This document shows positions 23,175-31,487 of a stretch of 64,000 nucleotides of DNA, piece by piece. Positions within the stretch are counted from its first letter, which is position 1, and every line of letters starts with the position of its first letter. Origin of the DNA: Methylibium sp035762065 (GTDB lineage Bacteria > Pseudomonadota > Gammaproteobacteria > Burkholderiales > Burkholderiaceae_C); the NCBI RefSeq assembly GCF_035762065.1, contig NZ_DASTPW010000020.1, positions 1-64,000 of the forward strand. The letters run 5' to 3'. Below the pieces are notes generated by a model. The model saw nothing but the letters and a program-made list of their open reading frames with translations. It did no database searches and was not told the DNA's origin. Position numbers and translations under genes: made by a program.

Positions 23175-23891
23175 ATGACCGCCGATCCGCGCCACGCGCT
23201 CGTCCTTTTCTCCGGCGGCCAGGACTCCACCGCCTGCCTCGCGTGGGCGCTCGATCGCTTTGCCCACGTCGAGACGATCGGCTTCGACTACGGCCAGCGC
23301 CATCGCGTCGAGCTCGACTGCCGCCCGCGGGTGCGCGAGGCGATCGGCGCGGCCTTCCCCGCGTGGGCCGGCCGGCTGGCGAACGACCACGTGATCGACG
23401 TCGGCGTGCTCGGCCGCATCTCCGACACCGCGCTCACCGCCGAGCGCGCGATCGAGATGCAGGCCAACGGCCTGCCGAGCACCTTCGTGCCCGCGCGCAA
23501 CCTGCTGTTCCTGTCGCTCGCCGCCGCGGTGGCGTACCGGCGCGGCCTGAGCGTGCTGGTCGGCGGCATGTGCGAGACCGACTTCTCCGGCTACCCCGAT
23601 TGCCGCGACAACACCCTCAAGGCGATGCAGGTCGCCTTGAGCCTTGGCCTCGCCGCGCCGATGACGATCGAGACGCCGCTGATGTGGCTTGACAAGGCCG
23701 CCACCTGGGCGCTTGCACAGCGGCTCGGCGGCGACGCGCTGGTCGGGCTGACCGTCGAGCTGACGCACACCTGCTACCAAGGCGACCGCGCGCACCGGCA
23801 TGCCTGGGGCTACGGCTGCGGCACCTGCCCGGCTTGCGAGCTGCGCGCGCGCGGCTTCGAGCGCTGGCGCGCGGCCGGCGCCGCGGCCTGA
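23175..23891 (+). CDS. queC: 7-cyano-7-deazaguanine synthase
   Basis: QueC, 238 aa, makes preQ0 from 7-carboxy-7-deazaguanine and ammonia with ATP, feeding queuosine tRNA modification. The ATP-pyrophosphatase P-loop SGGQDS is at residues 13-18; GFDYGQRHRVEL follows, VPARNLLFLSLA marks the nucleotide-binding region, and a C-terminal zinc site is formed by CGTCPAC plus an upstream Cys in HTCYQG. Length is normal. It converges with the glutamine amidotransferase gene, separated by 15 bases. Other queuosine genes are not in the window. Confidence 0.95.
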   Translation: MTADPRHALVLFSGGQDSTACLAWALDRFAHVETIGFDYGQRHRVELDCRPRVREAIGAAFPAWAGRLANDHVIDVGVLGRISDTALTAERAIEMQANGLPSTFVPARNLLFLSLAAAVAYRRGLSVLVGGMCETDFSGYPDCRDNTLKAMQVALSLGLAAPMTIETPLMWLDKAATWALAQRLGGDALVGLTVELTHTCYQGDRAHRHAWGYGCGTCPACELRARGFERWRAAGAAA

Positions 23892-23906
23892 CCGGGCGGC
23901 GGCCGG

Positions 23907-24659
23907 CTACAGCGGCCGGCCCTGCGCGAAGGCGATCAGCTCGCCCGGCGCGATCGCCTGCCAGGGTTCGTCGCGCGTCAGCGGCTCGGTCGCGATCAGC
24001 GCGACGCGATCGCTCGGCGTGGTGTGCTGTGCGAAATCGACGGTGACGTCGGCGTCCTGCAGCCGCGCGGCGCCGAACGGGTGCTCGCGCACCAGCCAGT
24101 GCAGCGAGGTCGAGGCGTGCGCCCACAGCGCGTCGCCGTGGCTCATCAGGAAGTTGAAGCTGCCGTGTTTCGCGATCGGCGCGGCCAGCTCGCGCAGCGT
24201 GTCGGTGAGCGCCGGCACGTCGGGCAGCCGCGCGTGGTTCTTGGCCAGTTCCTGCATCAGCCAGCAGAAGGCGCGCTCGCTGTCGGTTTCGCCGACCGGC
24301 CGGAAGGCCGCATGCAGCTTCGGGCAGAAGCCCTTCAGATCGCCGTTGTGCGCGAAGACCCAGTAGCGCCCCCACAGCTCGCGCACGAAGGGGTGCGTGT
24401 TCTGCAAGGCCACGCGCCCCTGCGTCGCCTTGCGGATGTGCGCGACGATGTGCTCGCTGCGCACCGGAAAGCGCTTGACCATCTCGGCCACCGGCGAGTC
24501 GCGCGCGGAGCGGTCGTCGACGAAGCAGCGCAGGCCCGGGCCTTCGAAGAAGGCGATGCCGAAGCCGTCCTTGTGCTCGGTGGCGCGCTCGGCCAGGCCG
24601 GTGAAGCTGAAGGCGATGTCGGTCGGGGTGTTGGCGTTGAGGCCGAGGAGCTGGCACAT
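23907..24659 (-). CDS. class II glutamine amidotransferase
   Basis: A 250-aa YafJ-like Ntn-hydrolase. The start at 24659 places Cys2 directly after the initiator Met (MCQLLGLNANTP), as required for the N-terminal nucleophile after Met removal. Other family marks are HIRKATQG, HPFVRELWGRYWVFAHNGDL and RVGETDSE-like FRPVGETDSERAF. Such stand-alone domains release ammonia from glutamine or a gamma-glutamyl substrate; the acceptor is unknown. The gene is on the minus strand downstream of the sigma-factor gene, about 64 bases away, and converges with queC. Confidence 0.9.
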   Translation of the reverse strand: MCQLLGLNANTPTDIAFSFTGLAERATEHKDGFGIAFFEGPGLRCFVDDRSARDSPVAEMVKRFPVRSEHIVAHIRKATQGRVALQNTHPFVRELWGRYWVFAHNGDLKGFCPKLHAAFRPVGETDSERAFCWLMQELAKNHARLPDVPALTDTLRELAAPIAKHGSFNFLMSHGDALWAHASTSLHWLVREHPFGAARLQDADVTVDFAQHTTPSDRVALIATEPLTRDEPWQAIAPGELIAFAQGRPL

Positions 24660-24723
24660 GGCAAGGCGCGCGATGCGGGAGGTGCGGCCACGGTAGCGCA
24701 GGCCACCGCGCGCCCACTCTGCG

Positions 24724-26055
24724 TCAACGCGCGGCGCGCAGGCGCTCCAGCAGAAAGCGCCGGACCGCCGGGTCTTCGCTGAGGCCCAGCGCGCGTTCGT
24801 AGGCGCCGCGCGCTTCGTCGGCGCGGCCGGCACGGGCGAGCAGGTCGGCGCGCGCGGCCCAGTACGGCTGGTAGGCGCGATGCGTCCCGGGCTCGGCCGC
24901 GGCGATCGCGTCGAGCTCGGCGAGCGCCGCCTCCACGCCGCTTGCGGCCGCGAGCGCCACCGCGCGGCTGACCCGCGCGCCGAAGCTCGGGTGCAGCGCG
25001 AGCAGGCCGTCGTACAGCGCGACGATCGCCCGCGGCGCCACCGGCACGCCGAGCCGGCGCTGCGTGTGGGCCGACTGCAGCGCCGCCTCGACCTGGTACG
25101 CCCCGAGCCGGCGCATCGCCGCGGCGCGTTGCAGCGCGGCCTCGGCCTCGTCGAGCAGCGCGCGGTCCCACGCCGCCGGGTCCTGCGCGTCGAGCGGCAC
25201 GTAGTCGCCGCGCGCATCGCGCCGCGCCGCCGCGCGGGCTTGGCAGAAGGCCATCAAGGCGAGCAGGCCGAGCGGCTCCGGCTCGTCGGGCAGCAGCGCC
25301 GCGAGCGTGCGCGCGAGCGCCAGCGCTTCGAGCGCAAGGCCGCGGCGGCGCGGGTCGGTGCCGGCCACGTCGTCCCAGGCGGTGCCGTAGGCGGCGTAGA
25401 CGGCTTCGAGCACCGCGCCGAGCCGCTCGGCCCACTGCGACGGCGGCGGCACCTCGAAGGCGATGCCGGCACTTCGGATGCGCGCCTTCGCGCGCACCAG
25501 CCGCTGGCCCAGCGCGGCCGGCGACACGAGGAAGGCCGCCGCGATGCGCGCCGCGTCCAGCCCGAGCACCGTCTGCAGCATCAGCGGCGCATGCGCGTTG
25601 GCGGCGATGGCCGGATGCGCGCAGACGAACAGCAGCTTCAGCCGTTCGTCCGGGAAGGCGGCCGAGCCGTCGTCGTCGGTCGTCGCGAACTCGTCGGCGA
25701 TCAGCGCCAGCGTCTCGGCCGCGTCGTCGCGCACCTTCGCGTGGCGCCAGCCGTCGAGCAGCCGGCGCTTCGCCGCGGTGACGAGCCAGGCCTCCGGCGA
25801 GGCCGGCACGCCGTCGCGCGGCCAGTTGACGAGCGCGGCATGGAAGGCGTCGCCGAGCGCGTCTTCCGCCGCGGCGATGTCGCGGTTGCGCGAAGCGAGC
25901 AGCGCGACGAGACGGCCGTAGGAGCGGCGCGCGGTGGCGACCGTCGCCGCGTGCGCCGCCTCGGCAGTCGCGGCCGGCGAAGCGGCGCCGCCCGCCGCGG
26001 CCGGTGAGGCAGCGCTGCCCGCCGCCGCGCCGCCGCCCGCGTCGTCGGCGCTCAC
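24724..26055 (-). CDS. ECF-like RNA polymerase sigma factor (DUF6596 type)
   Basis: A ~443-aa sigma-70-family regulator on the minus strand; the GTG at 26055 lies eight bases after the YCII stop. An unusual Ala/Gly-rich N-terminal leader (about residues 1-35) precedes the sigma-2 region (YGRLVALLASRNRDIAAAEDALGDAFHAAL). Sigma-4-like helices (LVSPAALGQRLVRAKARI) come at about residues 165-190, and a long C-terminal helical DUF6596/TPR-like half follows (DYVPLDAQDPAAWDRAL, ALGLSEDPAVRRFLLERL). These sigma factors are nearly always paired with a YCII protein, as here. Targets are unknown. Confidence 0.87.
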   Translation of the reverse strand: MSADDAGGGAAAGSAASPAAAGGAASPAATAEAAHAATVATARRSYGRLVALLASRNRDIAAAEDALGDAFHAALVNWPRDGVPASPEAWLVTAAKRRLLDGWRHAKVRDDAAETLALIADEFATTDDDGSAAFPDERLKLLFVCAHPAIAANAHAPLMLQTVLGLDAARIAAAFLVSPAALGQRLVRAKARIRSAGIAFEVPPPSQWAERLGAVLEAVYAAYGTAWDDVAGTDPRRRGLALEALALARTLAALLPDEPEPLGLLALMAFCQARAAARRDARGDYVPLDAQDPAAWDRALLDEAEAALQRAAAMRRLGAYQVEAALQSAHTQRRLGVPVAPRAIVALYDGLLALHPSFGARVSRAVALAAASGVEAALAELDAIAAAEPGTHRAYQPYWAARADLLARAGRADEARGAYERALGLSEDPAVRRFLLERLRAAR

Positions 26056-26063
26056 CTCGCTGC

Positions 26064-26429
26064 TCAGGTCGGCGCGCCCGGCGGCGGCGGCAGCACCGGC
26101 CGCACCTCGACGCGGCCGTTCGAAGCGCAAGGCGCGCGCGCCGCCCAGTCGAGCGCCGCATCGAGGCTCGGCACGTCGATCACGAAGAAGCCGCCCAGCG
26201 ACTCCTTCGTCTCCGCGAACGGCCCGTCCTGCACCTGGCGCTGCCCGCCCACGAGGCTCAGCGTCGTCGCCATCGAAGGCGGCTGCAGCCCGGCCGCGCT
26301 TTTGACGATGCCCGACTCGTGCAGCGCACCCACGTAGGCCATCCACCCCGCCCAGTAGGCAGGCGCCTCGGCGTTGTCGCGCTTGGCGAGTTCGTCGGGG
26401 GTCTCGAAGAACATCAGCATGTAGTCCAC
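26064..26429 (-). CDS. YCII-related domain protein
   Basis: A 121-aa YciI-like (dimeric alpha/beta barrel) protein starting MDYMLMFFETPDEL, with the family's DGPFAETKESLGGFFVIDV stretch at about residues 67-85. The fold resembles PhnB/DGPF proteins of unknown enzymatic role. It is encoded directly upstream of the ECF-type sigma factor, the standard YCII-sigma pair, and probably acts as its signal or cofactor sensor. The function is not established. A short C-terminal Pro-rich tail ends the protein. Confidence 0.9.
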   Translation of the reverse strand: MDYMLMFFETPDELAKRDNAEAPAYWAGWMAYVGALHESGIVKSAAGLQPPSMATTLSLVGGQRQVQDGPFAETKESLGGFFVIDVPSLDAALDWAARAPCASNGRVEVRPVLPPPPGAPT

Positions 26430-26570
26430 GTCGTCACTCCTGTTGGCGGGCGCCGGGATGGTGCCCGTGAGTGATGACGGGCGGCGTGGGGTCGATTCGA
26501 CAGGCGTGGCGCGTCTTTCTCAAAAGATGGACCGGCGCCGTGGGGCTCCTTGCCCCCGGCGGTCATCGGC

Positions 26571-26834
26571 TCAATCACCGACCGGGCCGAATGAACCGCG
26601 CAGAAGTTGGCCGAGTACGGCTCCAGCAATGGCCACTTCGAGCGGCCACAGGTTGTGCGTTGTGGGGTTCCTGGCGACGTCGAAGATCACTCGTAGCAAG
26701 ACGACGACCGCCGGAACACTGCCGATCACCAGCACCGTTCGCAGAACAGCGGTTCCGCAACGAAGCGGAAGCCACATCGCAGCGGCAAACAGAAAGACGA
26801 GGCCGAAACCGAGGAGGTCATCCGGCAGCGACAA
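26571..26834 (-). CDS. small two-helix membrane protein
   Basis: An 87-aa hydrophobic protein beginning at TTG 26834, with no strong ribosome binding site. Two or three hydrophobic segments are visible (about residues 7-24, 30-50 and 65-78). Between them is a conserved-looking polar motif FDVARNPTTHNLWPLE. I recall similar motifs in small membrane proteins of other proteobacteria but no function. It follows the HEPN-like gene by 18 bases on the same strand, so the two may be co-transcribed. Confidence 0.65.
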   Translation of the reverse strand: MSLPDDLLGFGLVFLFAAAMWLPLRCGTAVLRTVLVIGSVPAVVVLLRVIFDVARNPTTHNLWPLEVAIAGAVLGQLLRGSFGPVGD

Positions 26835-26852
26835 GTTCTTCAGCGTTACGCG

Positions 26853-28031
26853 CTACAAACAATTTGGATGACCAACGACGCTGGATCGCGGAGAGCTTAG
26901 ATATCGCAGAATGGAACCTTCTGCGAACTCGGCGAAGAACGCGCGACGCATGTTCTCTCCCGTGTCAAAGCCTGAACCGAAGCCACTGTAGCTCGGCTGT
27001 AGCCCAGCGTGAAGGTTGCCGGACCGAAATTCGTATATCTTCTCCAGCATCTCCCGCCGTAATGCGCGGGAAGTTCGTGCTCCTCGTCGTATTCCGAAGA
27101 CTGCCTCGAAGTTGCCATGGGTTGTCAGCTGGTTCAACTCCTCTGGCATAAGGCCATCGAAGAACTCAATGAAGCGCTTGGTGAGTTTGGATTCGCGCCA
27201 GGGCGTGCTTAACGTCGTAAGGCACTCGGCCACGACCACATAAAGAATGCAGGCGACTACGTCGTGCTCCTGGTGTCTCGCCGCGTCAAAGGTAAGAAAC
27301 GCAGATCGGAGTTGTTGAAAGCACTGGAAGCCGCCCGGAACACCAACGAGCGTAAATATGTCTAGGCCGATGTGCTTGCGAGCAAGGGTGAGGACACTTT
27401 GATCGAACTGGCGCGCTTGCACCAATGGTGCTATTTCGGGGCGAGTCGGAAAGGCGTTTGGCGCTAACGAGACAGCTCGGCCGAGTGCAAAACTGCAAAT
27501 GGCAGCGGTGGTTTCAAGCACAGCGTGTGCGATGTGTGAAGAGAAGTTGCCAACACAGGGAGCGGGTACCGCTATGTGTACATGAACGAGAGCCTTTGGC
27601 GCGAAGAGTGCATTTTTCGAGTCCCAGTTTTGTGGCAACTCCTCCACAAACTCGATAAGGACATTCCAGCCTAAGCGCCGCCAACCGACTACGCGAGTTT
27701 GATTGCTTAATCGCTCCATGAACGAGCCCATGGAGAACGGTGTAGCAATCTGATAGTCCGGTGCAAGGCACGTGGCGGAGTGCCACACGGTCGAGCCAAA
27801 GCTCGCCTGCTTGATTCGTAATGCAGCCTGACTCGCCAGCAAGTCGATTAGCGACTGTTGCGAGGCATCGCTACTAACGAAGCGGAGGTAGGGTTCGGTT
27901 TCGGTGCAATGGCCAGTGATATTAAAATCATTGGGCGACCCAATCGTAAAGGAGTCGCCGCTCGAGCCATACTGATTGAAGGGGAGGCCTGCTTCGCGCC
28001 CAAACTGCATAAGCCAGTCGGCGAAGAGCAT
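26853..28031 (-). CDS. HEPN-like protein of unknown function
   Basis: A 392-aa protein on the minus strand. I chose ATG 28031 (AGGG eight bases upstream) over TTG 28067, which adds 12 residues. The N-terminal ~200 residues are unrecognised. The C-terminal third reads as an ApeA-like HEPN domain: VVVAECLTTL, then ALRREMLEKIYEFRSGNLHAG, where Arg and His (RSGNLH, about residues 336-341) form the HEPN RX4H nuclease motif. HEPN domains are RNases in toxin-antitoxin, abortive-infection and Apea-type defence systems. Codon use and GC are clearly lower than in neighbouring genes, suggesting transfer. Function and partner are inferred. Confidence 0.7.
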   Translation of the reverse strand: MLFADWLMQFGREAGLPFNQYGSSGDSFTIGSPNDFNITGHCTETEPYLRFVSSDASQQSLIDLLASQAALRIKQASFGSTVWHSATCLAPDYQIATPFSMGSFMERLSNQTRVVGWRRLGWNVLIEFVEELPQNWDSKNALFAPKALVHVHIAVPAPCVGNFSSHIAHAVLETTAAICSFALGRAVSLAPNAFPTRPEIAPLVQARQFDQSVLTLARKHIGLDIFTLVGVPGGFQCFQQLRSAFLTFDAARHQEHDVVACILYVVVAECLTTLSTPWRESKLTKRFIEFFDGLMPEELNQLTTHGNFEAVFGIRRGARTSRALRREMLEKIYEFRSGNLHAGLQPSYSGFGSGFDTGENMRRAFFAEFAEGSILRYLSSPRSSVVGHPNCL

Positions 28032-28204
28032 ACGCAGCGCCCTAATGTCGAGTCGGCTTTTAGTCAAGGTTTTTTCTCATTTGTGTCATGTCTCAAAATA
28101 CTTAGACGCCAAATTACATTTCCACCAATCCACGAAGTCGGCGTAACACCGCTCCGCCGCACAAGTCGCAATCTTCCTCGACGCCCACCGATCAGCCATC
28201 CCCA

Positions 28205-28225
28205 TCCGCGGCTGCGCTCCGCGGA
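28205..28225. other. perfect 7-bp hairpin between GNAT and HEPN genes
   Basis: TCCGCGG at 28205-28211 and CCGCGGA at 28219-28225 form a 7-base-pair stem with a 7-base loop. It lies downstream of the GNAT stop and upstream of the HEPN-like start, so it could end the GNAT transcript, but no T-run follows on either strand. The rest of the 28032-28271 gap shows only AT-rich DNA with no convincing gene. Confidence 0.35.
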
Positions 28226-28271
28226 CTTAAGTGCCCACCAATCATTGAAAGTTGGCCGATGCGAGGCACCC

Positions 28272-28787
28272 TCAATACCTCGACCCACTTCCCTCCAACC
28301 CCACCCGCAGGTAATGCGCCCCCGGGATCGGATTGAAGTAGTAGGGCGGCACTTCGACAAAACCCAGCGACGCATACAACTCCCGCGCCGCTTCCATGTC
28401 GTCGAGCGTGTCGAGCAGCATCGCGGAATAGCCGATTGCGTGGGCCCGGTCGATGAGTGCCTGCGCGAGCAGGCGGCCCAGGCCAAAGCGGCGGAACGGC
28501 CGGCGCACGTAGAGGCGTTTCATCTCGCAGGCGTTCGCCTCGTCGGCTTCCGGCAAGGGGCGCAACGCGCCGCAGCCGGCGAGTTCACCGTCGCACCAGG
28601 CCAGCAGCAGCGTGCCGCCGGGCGGCGCGTAGTCGCCCGGGAGGCGGGCGAGTTCTTCGTCGAAGTGCTGAAAACACAGGTCGATGCCGAGCGCGGTCGC
28701 GTATTCGCGAAACAGCTCCCGGCAGGCGTCGAAGGCCTGGGGCGTGCTCGGCTCGGTGAGCTCGATGCGCGGGGCGTCGCTGCTCAT
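28272..28787 (-). CDS. GNAT-family N-acetyltransferase
   Basis: A 171-aa GNAT-fold acetyltransferase beginning MSSDAPRIELTEP; an in-frame extension upstream is discarded because it is basic, Cys-containing and unlike a GNAT start. The acetyl-CoA-binding motif A reads MKRLYVRRPFRRFGLGRLLAQALI (Q/R-x-x-G-x-G/A type), followed by GYSAMLLDTLDDMEAARELYASLGF and a C-terminal tyrosine-rich YYFNPIPGAHYLRV, typical of GNAT proteins of this size. Substrate unknown. The upstream stretch separating it from the DUF3253 gene is 37 bases. Confidence 0.88.
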   Translation of the reverse strand: MSSDAPRIELTEPSTPQAFDACRELFREYATALGIDLCFQHFDEELARLPGDYAPPGGTLLLAWCDGELAGCGALRPLPEADEANACEMKRLYVRRPFRRFGLGRLLAQALIDRAHAIGYSAMLLDTLDDMEAARELYASLGFVEVPPYYFNPIPGAHYLRVGLEGSGSRY

Positions 28788-28824
28788 CGCACGTCGGCGG
28801 CTCGGGACGCAGAGGCGGGGCGGC

Positions 28825-29145
28825 TCACCGTGGCAATTTAACGCCGAGGCGGATCGCGCCGCGAGCCTCGCGCGCATCGACTTCCTCACCGCGCTGCGTC
28901 ACGCGCAGCCGGCCCTGCCCTGCGAGCGTGGCGGCCACCTCGCGCACCCGCGGCATCAGCGTTCGCCAGCCGGCTTCGCCATTCACGGCGGCGCGGGCCA
29001 CTTCGGAGGGGCAGATCGTCGCGCCCGCGCGGCGCCGGGCGATCAGTTCAAGCGTCAGCGCGGCAAGTTGCGCATCGCTCGGCGGGTCGTTCGGCGCATG
29101 GCTTGGCAAAGGCGCCGAAGGCGCTGGCTTAGAGTCGTCCGCCAT
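28825..29145 (-). CDS. DUF3253 domain protein
   Basis: A 106-aa basic protein. After a Pro/Ser-rich leader (about 20 residues) come ALTLELIARRRAGATICPSEVARAA and the GWRTLMPRVREVAATLAGQG helix, then RVTQRGEEVDA and GAIRLGVKLPR: the DUF3253 winged-helix-like core. Such proteins are small putative DNA-binding proteins of unknown role. It diverges from the LemA-like gene; the 54 bases between them hold the start regions of both. Confidence 0.85.
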   Translation of the reverse strand: MADDSKPAPSAPLPSHAPNDPPSDAQLAALTLELIARRRAGATICPSEVARAAVNGEAGWRTLMPRVREVAATLAGQGRLRVTQRGEEVDAREARGAIRLGVKLPR

Positions 29146-29199
29146 GGGCAGCAAGCGTAAGGCGCGGGGCGGCGGAGTCGCCGGTCGAAGGGGGCGGCG

Positions 29200-30066
29200 G
29201 TGAGCACGACGAGCCTGTGGCTGGTCGCGCTCGGCGCGCTGCTCGGCTTCTGGTGCCTGGGCGCGCACAACCGGCTGGTGCGGCTGCGCCATGCGATCGG
29301 TCAGGCCTGGCTCGGCGTCGATGCGCAACTGCAGCGGCGCCATGCGCTGGCGCACGAGCTGGCCGAGCGGCTTGCGCTGCCCGAGGCGCAGCCGGCGCTC
29401 GGCGACGAGCTGGCGCGCAGCGCGGTCGAGCTGCTCGCCGCCGCGGTGCGCCAGGCCGAGGCGGCGGCGGCGCTGGCACGACCCCGTGCCGCGAGCGCTG
29501 GCGCGATCCAGAGCCTGGTGCTCGCCGAGCAGGTGCTCGACAACGCGCTGCGGCCGCTGGCAGTGCTGATCGCGGCGCGCGCGCGCCGGCTGCAGCGCGC
29601 CGGGCTCTACGCCGCGCTGCACGAGCTGCACCGCCGCGAGCCCGAGATCGAAACGCAGGCGGCGTTCGCACGGCGCGTGTTCAACGACGCGGTCGCCGCC
29701 TTCAACGCGGCGATCGACGAGCTGCCGACCCGGCTGCTCGCCGGCCCGATGCGCTTCGCGCCGGCCGCGAGCTTCCAGACGGCCGGCGCCGAAGTCGCTC
29801 AGCTCGCCTGGCCGGCGCCCGACGCGCTGGGGCCGGCGTCGCGGCCGGCGCAGCTGGCCTTGCCCGTGGTCGAGCCCGCGAAGGCGCCCGCCGTCGGCGC
29901 CGCGCCGCACCCCGCGCCCGCCGACCCGACCCAGCCGATGCCCGCGCATCCCTTCGGCGCCGACACCGCGCCGGCCCAGTGGCCTGCTTCGACGATCGAG
30001 TTCCCGCCCGACGCGCTCGCGCTGGCTGCGGCGCCGGCGGCGTCGGACACCGCCGCGCCGCGATGA
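29200..30066 (+). CDS. LemA-family-like membrane protein
   Basis: A 288-aa protein with GTG start. One N-terminal hydrophobic segment (about residues 5-20) is followed by NRLVRLRHAIGQAWLGVDAQLQRRH, a close match to the LemA consensus for the N-terminal helix. The long helical region ends with VFNDAVAAFNAAIDELPTRLLAGPMRFAPAASF, also LemA-like. Residues ~200-288 are a Pro/Ala-rich low-complexity tail not found in LemA. LemA proteins are inner-membrane helical-bundle proteins of unclear role. It overlaps rsmB by ATGA (30063-30066), so translation is coupled. Confidence 0.78.
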   Translation: MSTTSLWLVALGALLGFWCLGAHNRLVRLRHAIGQAWLGVDAQLQRRHALAHELAERLALPEAQPALGDELARSAVELLAAAVRQAEAAAALARPRAASAGAIQSLVLAEQVLDNALRPLAVLIAARARRLQRAGLYAALHELHRREPEIETQAAFARRVFNDAVAAFNAAIDELPTRLLAGPMRFAPAASFQTAGAEVAQLAWPAPDALGPASRPAQLALPVVEPAKAPAVGAAPHPAPADPTQPMPAHPFGADTAPAQWPASTIEFPPDALALAAAPAASDTAAPR

Positions 30067-31421
30067 GCGGGCGGCCGGCCCGCGCGCTGCCGCTGGCGCG
30101 CCTGCTGGAGCACGTCGCCGACGCGGTCGCGGCGGTCCGTGCCGGCCGCTCGCTGACCGATGCGCTCGACGCGACGCCGCCGCCCGCACGCCCCGGCACG
30201 CAGGCGCTCAGCTTCGCGGCGATGCGCGGCCTGGGCCGGGCGCTGGCGCTGCGCGAGCGGCTCGCGCCGAAGGCGCCGCCGGCCTGGGTCGATGCGCTGC
30301 TGCTCGCCGCGCTGGCGCTCGCGCACGAGGCCGAACAGCGCGGCGACGCCGCGCCCTACCCGCTGCACACGCTGGTCGATCAGGCGGTCGAGGCGGCGCG
30401 CACGCGGGCGCCGGCGCAGGCGCGCTTCGTCAACGCGGTGCTGCGCCGGGCGGCGCGCGAGGCGGCCGAGCTCGATGCCGCGGTGCGCGCCGACCCGGTC
30501 GCGCGCCTGAACCATCCGCGCTGGTGGGTCGAGCGGCTGCGCGCCGACTGGCCGGAGCAGGCCGACGCGCTGCTCGCCGCCAACCAGCAGGCCGCGCCGA
30601 TGGTGTTGCGCGTGAATGCCCGGCGATCGACGCTGGCCGAGGAGCTGCGCCGCTTCGCCGAAGCCGGCATCGGCGCGCGCGCATGGCCGCTCGGCGAGCC
30701 GGGCGCGCGGGCATCGACGGACGCGATCGTGCTCGACGCGCCGCGGCCGGTCGCCGCGCTGCCCGGCTTCGCCGAGGGCCGCTGGTCGGTGCAGGACCTG
30801 GCGGCGCAGCGGGCCGCGCCCTTGCTGCTCGGCGCCGCGGCGCTTTTGCCCGGCGCGCGTGTGCTCGACGCCTGCGCCGCGCCCGGTGGCAAGACCGCGC
30901 AGTTGCTCGAGCTGGCCGAGCTGGATCTGCTCGCGCTCGACGTCGATGCGCGGCGGCTCGAGCGCGTCGGCGCCAACCTCGCGCGGCTCGGCCTGAGCGC
31001 GCGGCTGGTGGCCGGCGACGCCACCGCGCCCGCCGCCTGGTGGGACGGCCGGCCGTTCGACGCGATCCTGCTCGACGCGCCCTGCACCGGCTCCGGCGTG
31101 GTGCGCCGCCATCCGGACATCCGCTGGCTGCGCCGGCCGGGCGACGTCGCCGCGCTCGCCGCGACGCAGGCCCGGCTGCTCGACGCGCTGTGGCCGCTGC
31201 TCGCGCAAGGTGGGCACTTGCTCTACGCGACCTGCTCGGTGTTCCGGGCCGAAGGCGCCGCGCAGATCGAGGCTTTTTTGCAACGGGAGTCACAGGCGGA
31301 GCCGAAGCCATCGCCGGGCCACCTGTTGCCGCTCGCCGAGAATGCCGCCGACGACGCGCCGGCGAGCGACACGGTGGCGGGCGACGGCTTCTTCTACGCC
31401 CTGCTGCGCAAGCGGGGCTGA
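30063..31421 (+). CDS. rsmB: 16S rRNA (cytosine967-C5)-methyltransferase
   Basis: RsmB (Sun), 452 aa. The N-terminal NusB-like RNA-binding domain spans about residues 1-140 (LLEHVADAVAAVRAG, FVNAVLRRAAREA). The SAM domain follows: LDACAAPGGKTAQLLEL near residue 270, then VAGDATAP, and the catalytic pair DAPCTGSGVVRRHPDIRWLR and YATCSVFRAEGAAQIEAFL (the Cys in ATCS is the nucleophile-side Cys, that in DAPC is the other). It heads the run rsmB-DUF4390-ntrY-ntrX seen across Burkholderiales. Confidence 0.94.
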   Translation: MSGRPARALPLARLLEHVADAVAAVRAGRSLTDALDATPPPARPGTQALSFAAMRGLGRALALRERLAPKAPPAWVDALLLAALALAHEAEQRGDAAPYPLHTLVDQAVEAARTRAPAQARFVNAVLRRAAREAAELDAAVRADPVARLNHPRWWVERLRADWPEQADALLAANQQAAPMVLRVNARRSTLAEELRRFAEAGIGARAWPLGEPGARASTDAIVLDAPRPVAALPGFAEGRWSVQDLAAQRAAPLLLGAAALLPGARVLDACAAPGGKTAQLLELAELDLLALDVDARRLERVGANLARLGLSARLVAGDATAPAAWWDGRPFDAILLDAPCTGSGVVRRHPDIRWLRRPGDVAALAATQARLLDALWPLLAQGGHLLYATCSVFRAEGAAQIEAFLQRESQAEPKPSPGHLLPLAENAADDAPASDTVAGDGFFYALLRKRG

Positions 31422-31487
31422 GCGGCAGGCCGCCGGACCGCGACGCGACCGGCGTCCTGGAAGCTCAGAACGATCCGAACGACCGCC

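Noticed and set aside
27858..28841. A 327-codon + frame over the HEPN and GNAT genes
   Set aside because: Opposite the better supported minus-strand genes; Arg/Pro/His-rich with no motif.
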